Source: Hibiscus mutabilis
Taxonomy: Eukaryota > Streptophyta > Magnoliopsida > Malvales > Malvaceae
NCBI GenBank assembly: GCA_019671005.1
Contig: CM033712.1
Location: forward strand, 72,676,479 to 72,740,478
Direction of reading: 5' to 3'
DNA: 64,000 nt
Part shown: piece by piece, positions 48,061 through 60,257 of the stretch
How positions within the stretch are numbered: the first letter of the stretch is position 1
Layout: every line of letters starts with the position of its first letter
The notes under the pieces: generated by a model
The model's input: the letters and a program-made list of their open reading frames with translations, nothing else
What the model was told of the DNA's origin: nothing
Databases searched by the model: none
Translations under genes and position numbers: made by a program

Positions 48061-51000
48061 TTCAGTTATGATATGTGGTGTTTGGTTTATTTGTGCCAGC
48101 TTTTGTAACTCTGAATTTTGCAGAGTTTCATTTTAGTTTTCTTGGTCGCTGTATTACAATTGTGGAACCGACCTTTATAAATATATATTTACCCACGTCG
48201 AACGCATGGAAGAAAATCAGAATCAAGGAGAAGTGAGGTGGAGAAATCAGAATGTCCCCGGGTTGAAGAAAACAAAAACAATATCCAAACGGTGAGTGGT
48301 GTAGTAGACCATGAAAAATTGAAGATATTAAAAAAGATGAATATCGAAAGAAAATAAAAACATTAGGGTTTATTGGATTTTAGTCGTAGAGAGAAATAAA
48401 TTTATTTTTTTAATTAAATATTTTTTTAGTTTTTAGGGGTCAATTTGACTATATAATTAATTTTGTATGTATAAAAATATGTTCCTTTTTTTTTCATTTT
48501 TGGAGTCAATTGATTTATAAATATTTGTGAGTCAAAATACAAATTTACCTAACCCACCTTCCTTTCTTCCCATTCGAACCCCGGTCACCGTGATTGTCGT
48601 CATCCGTGGCGTGCATCGCCATCATCAAAGTGTTCGCCGCCTCACCCTGGTCACAACCTAATTAGCCACTCGCTGCCGTTCTGCGTCATTCGTCGTGAAA
48701 AACAGCTTGAGAGCCATCAGAAACTCAAAGGGATAATTGTCGCCCCGTCCAACGTCCTTGCGTTGCACCGTCGCTGCCCGTGGGTTCACCGTCGTCCCAC
48801 GACCAAGGCCCGACCCTCCACTCGCCCTGACTATCTGCCATCTGCCGTGGAGAACGTAGTGAAGACTCACTGCAAATCTTGGAGATTTCGATACGGTTTT
48901 GAATATGTCGTTACCATTTTTTTACCGATGGTGTAAAAATAGCGTGACGATTTATTTTGCAAAATACGACTTTGACCCTTTTTATTCATTTTATCTTGAA
49001 AAAATTAGTTTTTTTATTAAATCATGTTTTTTTAAATTAATCATGGAAATTTGATTTTTCTTTCATTTAATCTTTAAAAAATGTTTGGAGTCGCCACCGG
49101 TCACTTTGGTAGACTGGACACCATAAAAACAACCAGAGATTCGTTTCTATAGAATTTGGGTTCAGAGTTGGTTACGTGTGGGGAAGGATTAGCACCCCCA
49201 TGAACGCCCGTTATCGGTACCTTTTTAATTTTACATGACATTTTGGATAATAATTTGATTTAATTTAACCATAATCATTAAACAGATTTAAATTTCAAAT
49301 GGAGATATCATTTTGTAAGGAAATACATTTTTGGAACGAATGTGAAATTAGAAGCACCCAGTTACTTTAGGGCACCTCGATTCATATTCAAAAATATATC
49401 CCCACATAAAAGGTTTGAATGCATGTTCGGTTATTGTCTTGTTGATTTTAAGTTCTAACTTAAAAGGCTCTAATTTGATTAATTTATTGTTTAAAATTAC
49501 GAATATTACTAAATTTAGGGCATCTATGAAATAACACCCAATTGCTTGAGCACTACTCACATTAACACCCTAAATTGAACAATATTCCTAATTTAATTGG
49601 TGAATCTAATTATTTAAGTTCTAACCCTAATTAAGACTTCAATCTAATTAACTAAGTTAATTCCATATTTTAAATTAAAATGAGTATCAAATATTCTGCT
49701 TAAAAGCCCCCTTGAATGACATCTCATTACAATGAGACACTATTCAAATTAGGACTTAAAAGTTTTATTATTAATACTTATTTATTTACTGCAATGATCT
49801 CACCTATCTAATTATTTACTTCTTAATTAAAGGACTAAGTATCTAAGGCTCTGTCAATTATGCCTAAATGAATTTAATTATCTAATAATATACTATATGA
49901 AATATTTAAAACCATACATTAATCAAACATTAATTAAAGTATTAACAAGATAAATTTGGGACCAAATTGAATTAATATTGGAATTGAAGAGCCAAATTAT
50001 AAGAAAAAGGGACTAAAATAAAAGGATTACAAAACTGAGGCCCAAATCATGAAAAACATAAGGGCGTGGATCCTATATCCGGGTCGGGTAAACGCACGGA
50101 TCTACCGGGTTAATCCTGTGCCAAAACGGCAGCGTTTCAACTCACTCATATAAACCCTAAAGGAGTTGGCTCGTTCATAACCAACCCAAACACTCTCTCT
50201 CTTATCCTCTCACTCTCCCAAATTCTCTGAAAACAACAAGATTTTCCAAGAAAAACCCAGCAAAACGGATTAAAACACCAAGCTTTTGCTTGGTGTTCGT
50301 CCTGTTCTTGAAGAACAATGATGAACACTAAGAACACCGACCAAACTCCATCGTCCACGCCACCGTCAGATCTTCATCCACCAAACTCCGACCACCAATA
50401 CTTATTTTCTGGACACAAGGATTTGAATCCCGACCGCAACCAAAACCTAAAACTTCTTAAATTTGATCCTAAACCCTAAAAGCCTATCTAATTCATCAAA
50501 ATGTCCCGATCTTCCCCAATCTAAACCTAGATATAACTACCCGAGCCTATTCCCTCTTCAACTCTGCCGTGAAAATCAACCTCTGACCATCCCTAAGATA
50601 AGCTCCAATTTCTTTTTACATTTTTATTTTATTTCGGCTTGCATGCTTGAATATGAACTGATATTTGTGTTTTTTTGCAGGAAGTTAAAAGATCAAAAGG
50701 AATTATACCTTCCGATGATGCTCGAAGCATTTTCGGTGACCTCCACAGCGTTCGATTGACTTCTCTGGCGTCTTTTGATCTTCGGGCGTCCTTTCAACTT
50801 TGGCAGGTAATCTCTTTTTTCTCTCCTTTTACTGTGCAATTAATGCTATCATTATTGTGTAATTAATTTTCTTTATCTTCCTTTTATATCAGATGGTGAA
50901 TCCTGACGTCATGATAACGTCATAGCACTGATGTTAGTGATAAAGAAACACATATCCATGGCTATGGGTTTTGGACCAATGGCATGCTGCCACATGGACA

Positions 51001-53339
51001 AAAAGGGTGGAAAATTTTGGGTTATTTGACTTTTGTGCTTGTTGGGTATTAAAATGGATTGTAAAAGGGGGGATTTGGGCTTTGAAACTGAATTTTGGGC
51101 TTTTGTATTGTAAATAGATTTTTGTGTATATAAATGGACATTGGATTTATTATTTATTCATGGACTATAACATCTATTTATTTAGTATATACTTTGTTTT
51201 ATTTATATCGAGCTACTAATACAGAACTAACCCAGACAAAATACAGGTATTACAAAATCCTTTTTTCAATCATTTTCCGTCGTAGTAAGCCTCAATAATT
51301 CATTCCTTTGAATTTTCCTCAACATTTTCTGTCGTTCGATAACGTTTCCCGGCTATTTGGGCCGCGCATGGCAAGCACGCGCCACCTAAGGGCAAATTTC
51401 GACCGCCATGGTAGGTGCCCTTGAGCCAAACCAGTCTGACCGATGCTAGACCCGGTCTGGCCTCAAACTGAAATGGTCTAGTGAAACCGAATCGGCATGC
51501 ATATAAGCCCAATAACCTCTAGCCCAACCCGAACTGATTTGAGCCCAAACCCGACCTGGGTTTGACCCAGTCTGACCCAACTCGCTCGAGTCAACCCGTT
51601 TCCCGAGTCAACCCCGCTGATAGTTGACTTTGATCAAAAGTCAACTTTTGCTAAAAACTCCTATTTTGTTTTTTTCGACATCAAGAAGTGTTTTTGAAGT
51701 CTGTTTCGTGAAATTCTAACACAAAATCCTCCGAATCTGACCTTGAACTCGAGCACACATGTATTTAATTATTCAGTTTATGAGCAATATAATTGGATTA
51801 GGGATTTGACTTGGATTATTATCTGTTTAAAGGTACTCGAGACTCACTCGACCGTTCGTCTGCTCAGCCCAACTCTTCTCAATCTGCATACCGCACACGC
51901 TCGTGGTTACTAATATGATCTTAGAAACTCAGTAAAATTATTGTTAGAATTTATTTCTCTTGTAGTAACCTGTTTCGTTATGGTCTAGGATCTAACACCG
52001 CTACAGAGCGTAGCAAGGCAGGTGCCAAGTAGACCCTTCCGACCAGCTTTTTGAGGTGTGTTCCGTATGTGCTATATTACTTTTTTAAACGAACTATTGA
52101 AATGATTTTTTCTAAATATATTATGGAATGTTCTTGGGTTTTAACATGCTATACTTTTCTATTTTGAAAGCATGTCTACTTTATCTGTATAAAAGTATGC
52201 CCTATGATTGATTCTAAATTATGATATTTGATTTTTGTTTTACTAAAATAATTACATGTCTGCCTCCTGATGTCTGACGATATTACTTTATGTCATAAAC
52301 TGTTTTACTTGGGGAATACTTTTGGGATATGATTTGAAGTCTCCACAGGTATAGCCCTGATCTAGTTGGTAAATCCTTCGGTCAGGCGCCTACACCCTAT
52401 GGGCCTAGGGTAAGTCCTTCAGGACCTAAGGTATCCCCTTAGGTAGGTCCTTACGCGCAATGGGTCTAGGGTAATTCCTTTAGAATGCAGTTTATGGGGA
52501 ACTGCATATCGGTGTTTGGTTGAAGGGTAGTTAGGTTTTAAACGAAAACTTCGGTTGCCCTTGAAACATGTTTTACTGAAATTGGTTTATACATATTTGA
52601 ACTATTTAAATGCTTTATCTGCACTTAGTGGAACACGCTGAGCTCCCTAGCTCACACCCTAAATCTTTCCCTTTCAGATAGTTTTGGATAAGCTTCTCGG
52701 ACTTGGCACTTTGAGGATTGAGACTTTCAGTACACATCTTTTGTTGTAATGTTTCTATCTTCCAGACTGTATTTATTACAGTGACATGAGTCTATATTTT
52801 GATACTGTATACTTTATTATATTGCCCGATGTGGCATTATTTTGTGATTGAATACTGATATGGTCTAAATTGATTATCTTGTATTACATATGTATGGTTT
52901 ATAATTATTATATAATTTGGACCTTTAGTCTTTAAATATTTTCATGTGAAATTTCGGGTATGAGTTGTGACATCCTGAAATTAGGTGTAACGCATAGGTG
53001 GGTCTAGGGGTTACACAAAGTCTATCCGAAACCGAGTTAACCCGACCCGAATTTTATCCGAAACCGACGTGACCCGACATGAACTTGACCTGATATTTGG
53101 AATGACCCGTTCCATCCGAACCCAGATTAATCGCTTGGGCCTAAATTGTTTTGAATCGAACTTGGCATTGACCCGACCTGAAATTAGCCCTAGCCGAACC
53201 GAGTCTGAATAGGAATCAACCTGACATTGATTCGAACCTGGGTCAATCCAGACCCGACTCCAACGAACCATTGACTTAACCTGAATTTAATTTGACCCGA
53301 CCTGAAACCCGACCGAGTACCAATTTTACATCTCTACAC
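48061..53339. other. gene-free repeat-rich region
   Basis: 48540-48880 is GC-rich with short ORFs, not recognised. 49080-49220 (ggagtcgccaccgg..., ggggaaggattagcacccc) is a dispersed plant repeat I associate with LTR elements. 51290-51610 and 52990-53330 are rich in gacccga/cccgaac words on both strands. 51780-52980 resembles non-coding LTR-element DNA (cacgctgagctccctagctcacaccc). I could not pair LTRs or find pol motifs, so this may be one or more large non-autonomous LTR derivatives. Confidence 0.4.
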
Positions 53340-53920
53340 ATCAGTCTCTACTGCAAAAGTCTTATTGAAGTCAAGAAGAGCCAAAACCGGTGATGAACAT
53401 AACTGTCTTTTAAGACTTCAAATGCATGAGTTTCCTTTGTCCACATAAATGCATGATGATAAGACTGTTACCATAGATGCAAACCCTTTCTTATATGGCT
53501 CAAATGTTTTGTTCAATTCTTTCTATACATGTTATGATGTCATCAAAAAATACCAATACAAATCTTTTAAAAAATAGTCTGAATATTTCATTCATCTTTA
53601 CTTGAAACGTCGATATGGCATTTTTCGAATCAAATGGCATAACGATAGACTCATAATGCACCTCGTGCATCCGAGAAGCAGTATTGTGGACATCTTCAGC
53701 CCTAACCCGATTTGATAATATCCACCAACAAATCTAATTTAGAAGCAATTGAGCACCCCTAATTTGTCAAACAACTCATCAGCTGTAGGAATAAAGAACT
53801 TATCTTTAAACGTTGCTGCATTCAAGGCCATGTAGTCCACGCAAAACCTTCACATTTCGTCTTTTCTTTACCGAGATAACAGGGGATGAAAAAGAACCGT
53901 TGCTTCTGTGAATTAATTGA
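53340..53920 (-). mobile_element. Ty3/gypsy reverse transcriptase relic
   Basis: Minus-strand translation with shifts gives VLRGLHGLECSNV, then RVRAEDVHNTASRMHEVHYESIVMPF and FVLVFFDDIITCI. This corresponds to the gypsy RT order (Y-ALN block, EDI-KTAF-T-GHYE, catalytic YxDD/FFDD block). No LTRs or other pol domains are attached. 53921-54376 holds a short TTCGAG-type repeat piece and AT-rich DNA. Confidence 0.75.
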
Positions 53921-54376
53921 TTTTTCAATCTCTGTTAGATTTTTCGAGTCGAATTGAGTAAAAAAAATAAGTTAATTGAATTAATGATTTCTATTTTATA
54001 ATTCAAACTTTATTCGAACTCTGTACATATATTTCTGGAGAAGTCAATTACTTTAAACTTTCGACCCTTTCTTTTGACTAACTAAATGTGAATCAAACAA
54101 ACGTGCCTTTTCATTTCTACTTGTAAAATAATAATGAAGTACGAATATCTACTATATCCTTATAAAATAATGCTGATTGTTGGGATTTACACAATATTGT
54201 TATTTTAAAAAGGCCTTTTTAATTGTTTGGGAAGAAAATTTTCTTCATAAAATGCAATATCCATAGATTATATAGAAGAAAACTCAAGAGTTACAAACGT
54301 TGGCACACATGAACTAATAAATATCATATATTAAACCTACAGCAGAACCACTCAGTTTTCCCACTCGAAAGTGGCT

Positions 54377-56379
54377 TCATTCGACACTTAGAACAGAGAG
54401 AAAGCATCTCCAATGAGCAATATATTTGCATCCAGGCTCTACACACTCCAGGGTCAGATCTTGACAAGGCTCACCACAGAGAACGCATTGAGGGTAGTAA
54501 TAGATGTTTTTGACGAACGCGAGAGGATGTGGATGATCTTTGTATGTGCATTTGTTCCCGGCCTTGATAAACGGAAACTTTCCAAGAGTACATTTGATAT
54601 GCATAGCATTGTCACAGGTTTCACAATGATAAAACCATTTTTTGGGATCTCTTTCTTCTTCACAGATCTCACAGTAGTGTCGCAGTGGATAGTCGTCACG
54701 ATCCCTATAAGCAAGTGTCAGATAATGCTGATCACACTTATGCCATGCAGTGCGTGGTAATGTAGCACATCTCCAATCCAAAGCAAACGCGCAATTCTCG
54801 CATCTGTATGCTTTTTCACAACTTAAATCTTTACCACATGCATTGCAATCCCCCTCATAATTTTCCACAAAAAAGAAGAAATGTGGCTCATCCGCATGAT
54901 ATCGCAAATTGTGAGGTATTGAAGCACATCTGATGCACAGTTTTAAGTGCTCAGTCAATTTGTAGGAGAAGCCACTGTAGTTATACTCACAAACAACACA
55001 TCTGAAATTATCAATTTTTTTTTTAAGTCTAGAGGACTTTGAAGTAAACCATGGTCGAATCCTTCGAGGCAATTCAGCGCATGTCTTGTGTAAAAATAAA
55101 TCACAATGTGGACAATAATAAAAAGAGGATAGGATAGGTAGCACACAACCATTGCAATATTTATGATCTTTAATCTCGTCCGAAAATATCAATTTGTGCT
55201 CGTGGCTGATATGTTCTATCTCTCCTGCTATTACACCGCCCCCAACTTTAATTTCCTTGATAATACGAATAATGCAACTCATAGGTTCATACGATGGATC
55301 AGATTCCTCAAATTCGTCAGGATTTTCTACCTCAACCACTACATACAACTTATCCTTCTCAATGGAACACTTGGCATGGATGACAAAATCACAACCTGGC
55401 CTAGAACAATAATAACTACTATGATCGATGTCTACTTTTTTATAACAAATTCTGCAATCCCAAGTTCTAGAATCATGGTGGTCAATGCGGAGGAAGAAGC
55501 AATGGGAAATGGGATGGGGATGGAGAGTGAGTTTAATGTGGCGTGGCAACGAAATGCAGTCTTTGTGAACATGAATGTTGCATGTAGAACAAATATAGGA
55601 AACACAATTTCCCTGGTTGCCGCATGCATTACAATGGAATGGGTCATTTGGTTTTAATAACAAAGTGAAAGGGTGTTCATGGTGAGATTCATCTTCAATA
55701 ATGGATGGTGGCCAAGCACATCCGACGTGAACGGCAACCTCGCAAGGGATGCACCGGTAAAAAAATCCGATGTGATTGCTTTGGCAGAGGAACCAATCTA
55801 AGGAGTCTACATTGAAAAGCTGGTGTCTACGGTGGCAAGGGTGACTAATTTCAGTGGGTAGTTGAAGACATTTTTTATGGATGAACTTTCTACAATCAAA
55901 ACAAGCATAGGCAGCATCATCTATTTGTATTGGGTCGAGACAACCAAAGCACCTAATAGATCCAACTGGATTAATGGAAACCAACGGATGTTCATGGGCA
56001 ACGTGGATGGTCTCAGTCAAGTTTCCAGCAGTGTCACGTTGAAGCAAAGCGCATTTCAAGTCAATGTAAAATTCAGAACAAGAAGAAGAACAACAATGAT
56101 AAATAAACCCCTTAACACCTCTTCGCCGCAAATGCCGCAATCAACTTCTTTTTTCTGATGACGAAGAAGAAGAGTGTGGCGGTGAGCAGGGTGGTGAATC
56201 TCCGAGGGCAGCTCCGCACATCTCTTGTGGAGGTAAAACCGGCACTTCCCGCAGCTGTAGCTCGAACCCAACACTTTTGCCGCACAACCAGCGCAGTGGT
56301 AAGTGGTGTCGCTTGGACTGGCGGTCTCTTCGTTGAATAGCAATGGGTGGTGATGACTCATGTGGTGAAGCTCCGCCAT
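54377..56379 (-). pseudogene. DC1 domain protein, copy F (one frameshift, otherwise complete)
   Basis: The start ATG is at 56379 (MAELHHMSHHHPLLFNE). The first 88 codons include the ECRFYLHKEC-type module (GKCRFYLHKRCAELP). A single extra base in the GAGGTGTTAAGG context at 56112-56121 shifts the frame. The next frame is open for about 580 codons to the TAA at 54377, giving about 667 codons in all, the expected family length. About ten modules follow: CFDCRKFIHKKC, RCIPCEVAVHVGC, CSTCNIHVHKDC, CSRPGCDFVIHAKC, HCDLFLHKTC, RCENCAFALDWRC, HCETCDNAMHIKC and EPGCKYIAHWRC. No ATG lies near the head of the long ORF, so translation from it alone would start late. If the indel is a sequencing error or polymorphism, this is the one functional DC1 gene here. 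Confidence 0.85.
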
Positions 56380-57264
56380 GTTTCCTTGTGTCTCTCCTCT
56401 GTTCTAAATTGTTCTCGCTGTATTGTACCAGCTCTATGCTAGGCTCCATCTTTTGTATCCCAAAACGGAGTTAGATTGAAATACGAGGGGCAAACCGAAT
56501 AACTTTAAAATGAATAGGTTTTAAAAAATAATTAAACCATAAAAGTTTAGGTTTAATTTTATAAGTTTTAAAATTAAAAGCTCTTAAAAATAATTAAATA
56601 AAAAAATAAGGGTCAAAGTTTAATTTTATTAAGTTTGAATAATAAAATCCTAAAAAAATAATAAATTAATTTTTTTTGGAAAGAACAATAATTTAATTGT
56701 AATAGATTCAAAATTATTTGGACCTAAAATATAAATAACCTATCAAATTTGAGGGTAATCACATCTCCACCTTACACATTGGACCGTCCCTACGTATCCC
56801 CTCAAAAATATTCGAAACCCATGTCCAATCTTAATTCATGCTCACAACTTGGTCTAAAAAAATAAATAAAGAAATTAATATATTTTGCTTTGACATTTCC
56901 TCCTTCACCTACTAATTTCTATACTTTATATCAGATAATCCAAAAAAAAGTTATTTTACGTTGCTTACATGGACCAACCTCTTGTTTAAGTCATCTGTTT
57001 GTTATTTTATATTATTCTCATTTTTTTAAGTCCTGTTTGCTTAAAAGAATTATTGTTTTTCTACATCAAAGAGTAGTTGAGTTTTGATTATTTAATTTAT
57101 TAATAATTTTCAAAACAACGAGTATATGGACTGAAATTTCAAAATAAAAAAAAACAATAACTAAAATTTACTAAATTAGAGTAAATTGACTGAACTTTAA
57201 GTCTCTGTTTAGCATTTTTTAATTTATTAATACATTTCATATATTGTAATGTTAAAGAATTTAA
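56380..57264 (-). promoter_or_regulatory. upstream region of DC1 copy F
   Basis: AT-rich DNA; 56895-56975 is the reverse complement of the copy B upstream block (aagcaacgtaaa..., ttggattatctg, taggtgaaggaggaaatg). That conserved block is the best candidate for shared promoter sequence. The remainder shows no gene. Confidence 0.5.
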
Positions 57265-57545
57265 ATATCACCGGGGTTGATGGGTTTCAAGCATGTTTCT
57301 TCCGGAAAAAATAGAACATTGCGGGATCTTCGGTTCACAACTTTGTAGTTAAATTCTTCGAGGGTGAGCCTTTGGATGCTTGGGTCAACCATACTCTTCT
57401 TGTTTTAATTCTAAAAGTGAATGCTCCGGACAACCTGAGTCAATTCAAACCCATTATTCTCTACACTGTGCAAGGTCATCACCAAAATTCAGCCTTCCCA
57501 ATTAGGTGTTGCAACGACAGGCTAGATTAGTACTTGAGCGTTTGT
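57265..57545 (+). mobile_element. LINE reverse transcriptase fragment
   Basis: With a few stops and shifts, plus-strand translation matches the N-terminal RT blocks of plant LINEs: VDGFQACFFRKN, VVKFFEGEPLDAWVNHTLL, KVNAPDNLSQFKPI. It is only about 280 bp, without ORF1, endonuclease or RT C-terminus. Confidence 0.7.
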
Positions 57546-58075
57546 TAACTCTTCAAAAGTACTAATTTTTTTTTATTTTATAATGTTTTTACTTGTTTTT
57601 AAGTACTTTTAGTTGTGTTTAGTTGTTAAAACTATGCATATGCATAAAGAGTTATGAGTTTTTTTTTATACTTTACCAGTGTGAAAGATTGTTTTGCTGG
57701 CATTGATGCAGGTTTGACGGAGCAGGACGGGTTTGGCAGAGCAGCATAGGAACAAAAGCAGAAAATGTCAAAGAGAATGCTGAGTTGCAGTTGGCAAAAT
57801 TGGACCAGAGGTTGCCAAGCTCGACTGGTATAGAAGTGAAGTTTGATGCTCAGTCAAGTAGCAGTAAGACCTTGTACACGTCAATCCTAGAATTCAAAAT
57901 GAAGATAAAATGATAACACACTTATCTTGGTATGTTATCCAAAATTCAAAATTCCAAACCTTATCTTAGAGTTTCAAACGTACCTATTTAAAGGAAAAAA
58001 GGACAACGACTTGTTGTCAAACATCTTAACAGATTTAAGGGACAACGATTTGTTGCCAAATATTAAGACAAATCT
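57546..58075. other. unrecognised DNA between LINE piece and DC1 fragment G
   Basis: 57712-57870 has protein-like composition in one frame (FDGAGRVWQSSIGTKAENVK, then ELQLAKLDQRLPSSTGI) but no flanking gene structure. I do not recognise it; a retroelement gag scrap is one possibility. Other bases are AT-rich. Confidence 0.3.
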
Positions 58076-58620
58076 GATCACGATCACCCTTTTACTTTGT
58101 TGTTAAAGCCAAATGACCTGTTCGACTTTAATGCATGTGGCAACCAGGAAATTATGTTTCCTATATTTGTTCTACATGCGACTTCCAAGTTCACAATGAC
58201 TGCTTTTCATTGCTACGCCACTTTCGACTCAATTTTGGTCCCCGTCGAGGACCAGACACATGATTTTATGTAAGATGTACGAACTATTAGAGAGATATTA
58301 CAAATTTAAGTGTATAAAATTATAAAATTTCAAGAGATACGAACTTAGATCATTGATAAGAAATACAAAGAAAATATATAAACTATATGAGCATTTGAAG
58401 TTTCCAAAAGGTTCGTACTACTATCCCTTAGCATCCTTCGGTCCATCCCTGTCCCCATCCCATTTCTCATTGCTTTTTCCTTTGTATTGACGACCTCAAT
58501 GATTCTAGAACTTGGGATTGCATAATCTGTTTTTGAAAAAGTGTACATTGAGCATAGGAGTTACTATTGTTCTCGAACAGGTTGCTAGTTTGTTATCCAT
58601 GTCAAGACTTGTTAGGTTCT
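58076..58620 (+). pseudogene. DC1 domain fragment G
   Basis: Two modules survive: HDHPFTLLLKPNDLFDFNACGNQ then CSTCDFQVHNDC (58086-58238), and after a MITE (58247-58451) HPISHCFFLCIDD...SRTWDCIICF with YYCSRTGC (58452-58610). Several frameshifts; Phe replaces Cys in the first module. No start or end of the gene is present. Confidence 0.75.
58247..58451. mobile_element. hAT-type MITE, copy 4, inside DC1 fragment G
   Basis: Octamers TCCCCGTC (58239-58246) and TCCCCATC (58452-58459), one mismatch, flank it. The 3' end is CGGTCCATCCCTG; the 5' CAGGG is eroded to gagg. The interior (cacatgattttatgtaag) matches copy 3 (cgcatgattctgtgtaag), so these two are closest relatives. Confidence 0.75.
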
Positions 58621-58632
58621 TAGGGTTCTACA

Positions 58633-58795
58633 CAGGGATGGAGCCGGGATTAGGAGTTTGGGGTAAACTTAAATAATTAAAAAAATGAAGGGTAAATGTA
58701 TAAATAATCCATTTTTTTAAAAAAATCAATGTAATCAAGGTAAAAAAATTTAGGGGGCATGTGCCCCTCCCGATGCCTTAGTCACTCCGTCCCTG
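58633..58795. mobile_element. hAT-type MITE, copy 5
   Basis: Starts CAGGGATGGAGCCGGGATT and ends CACTCCGTCCCTG, with octamers GTTCTACA (58625-58632) and GTTCTACC (58796-58803) at one mismatch. It has the internal gggggcatgtgcccctccc word typical of the family's right end. Confidence 0.85.
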
Positions 58796-59384
58796 GTTCT
58801 ACCGGCAAATTAGAAGCAACTTTCTTGAAGGATTCTTGCTTTGAATGCGTCATACTTAAAGCAGGAGGTCATTTTTGTTATTTCAATCAAGGTTAGTGTT
58901 ACAAAATTGAGTAACACAAACTTTTTCCAGCTCTAGCATGTTGGCATTAACATGATTGAATATTTCCAGGCTAATTGAATCGACTCAACTGTTCAGGCCG
59001 AGGTCGTGTTCCAAAGCGAAGTTAAGAAACTACAACAGGAGCAATTCAAACCTTTCTAACGAGTGACCCTTGAACCATTCGAGCGTGACCATCCCTGTGT
59101 CGTGAGTTGCTACTGAATGCCGAAGAAACATAAAGCTGCAACATATTGTTTTCACGGTTTGCTTGGAAAAGAGATGAAACCCTTGTTTTGTTTTTCTGAT
59201 AGATCTTCATACTAAATATATTTATAATTGAAAGGTTGAAATATTTAATCATGGAGGAAAAAGAGAGCAGTGGAAGAGGAAGAAAGTAAAAAGTTTGATG
59301 ACCAAAATGCAAGTGTTCTAAACATTTGATGACTGTTTATGTAGTTTACGTAAAAATAATTAAACCAAAGAAATTTGGTAGGAG
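58796..59384. other. intergenic DNA between fragments G and H
   Basis: No gene or element ends recognised. A minus ORF of 88 codons at 59046-59312 has no family features. Confidence 0.4.
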
Positions 59385-59985
59385 TTGAACATCAAACTCA
59401 CTCTCCATCCCTATCCCATTTCCCACAGCCTTTTCCTTTGCATTGACCACCATGATTCTAGAACTTGGGATAGCAGGATCTGTTATCAAAAGGTGAACAT
59501 CGAGCATGGGAGTTATTATTGTTCTCGGCCAGGTTGCGATTTTGTTGTCCATGTCAAGTGTTCCATTAAGAAAAATAGAATGTGTGGTTGAGGTTGAAAA
59601 TCCAGACAAATTTGACGAAACTGATTTGTTGTCCAACGAATCTACGAGTTCCTTCATTCGTGTAAACAAGGAAATCAAAGTTGGAGATGATGTAATAGCT
59701 GCAGAGATAGATCATATTAGTCATGAACACAACTTGATACTCTCAGATGAGATTAAGGATAATAAATATTGCAACGGTTGTGCGCTACCTATCCTTTCCT
59801 CGTTTTACTACTGTTCACATTGTGATTTCTTTTTGCACAAGACCTGTGCTGAATTGCGGAAGATGTGTCGACTATGGTTAGATTCAAAGCCCCTCGGTCT
59901 TATTTGTGCTGTAAGTGTAGTGGTTTCTCCTACAATTCAGATGATGCTGATTATTGTTATTTTTTTGCAAAAAGCAAAAGTTGCA
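59385..59985 (+). pseudogene. DC1 domain fragment H (arm of an inverted repeat with copy I)
   Basis: Starts within the IKLTLHPYPISH module and runs through YYCSRPGCDFVVHVKCS, a frameshift at about 59580, VEVENPDKFDETD, HEHNLILSDE, YCNGCALPILSSFYYC, HCDFFLHKTCAEL and a damaged GFSYN word near 59930. It then stops against DNA belonging to the 3' flank of copy I on the other strand. Most similar to copy E. Confidence 0.8.
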
Positions 59986-60054
59986 TGACTCAGTCGCACA
60001 TGTCACTTTATTTCTTAAATAAGTTGCAACCACATGAAAAGCAAAACAAAACAA

Positions 60055-60257
60055 CTTACAAGACACTGCCAATGCTACAAAAATAATACAAAGACAAAGG
60101 ACACAGAAACTAAAGTAAGCAAAACCACCCTGTTCTCCAGATCAAGTTTGCCAAACAAGGGGTTTTGTACATAACTAACAATTTTAGTTTAGACTAAACC
60201 GGCTTCATACATCGTTCGCTACCACTATCCCTTTAATCAAAAGGAAAAATCAGAGCT
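60055..60257 (-). other. 3' UTR-like flank of DC1 copy I
   Basis: The reverse complement of the conserved DC1 3' flank (aaaaccccttgtttggcaaacttg, gcattggcagtgtcttg). It reaches almost to the end of fragment H, so the two truncated units abut. Confidence 0.6.

Noticed and set aside
48658..48870. GC-rich 70-codon minus-strand ORF
   Set aside because: Composition is unusual for the window, but there is no start context, no domain and no conserved motif that I recognise.
55163..55657. 164-codon plus-strand ORF opposite DC1 copy F
   Set aside because: Antisense shadow of the open DC1 frame; no independent features.
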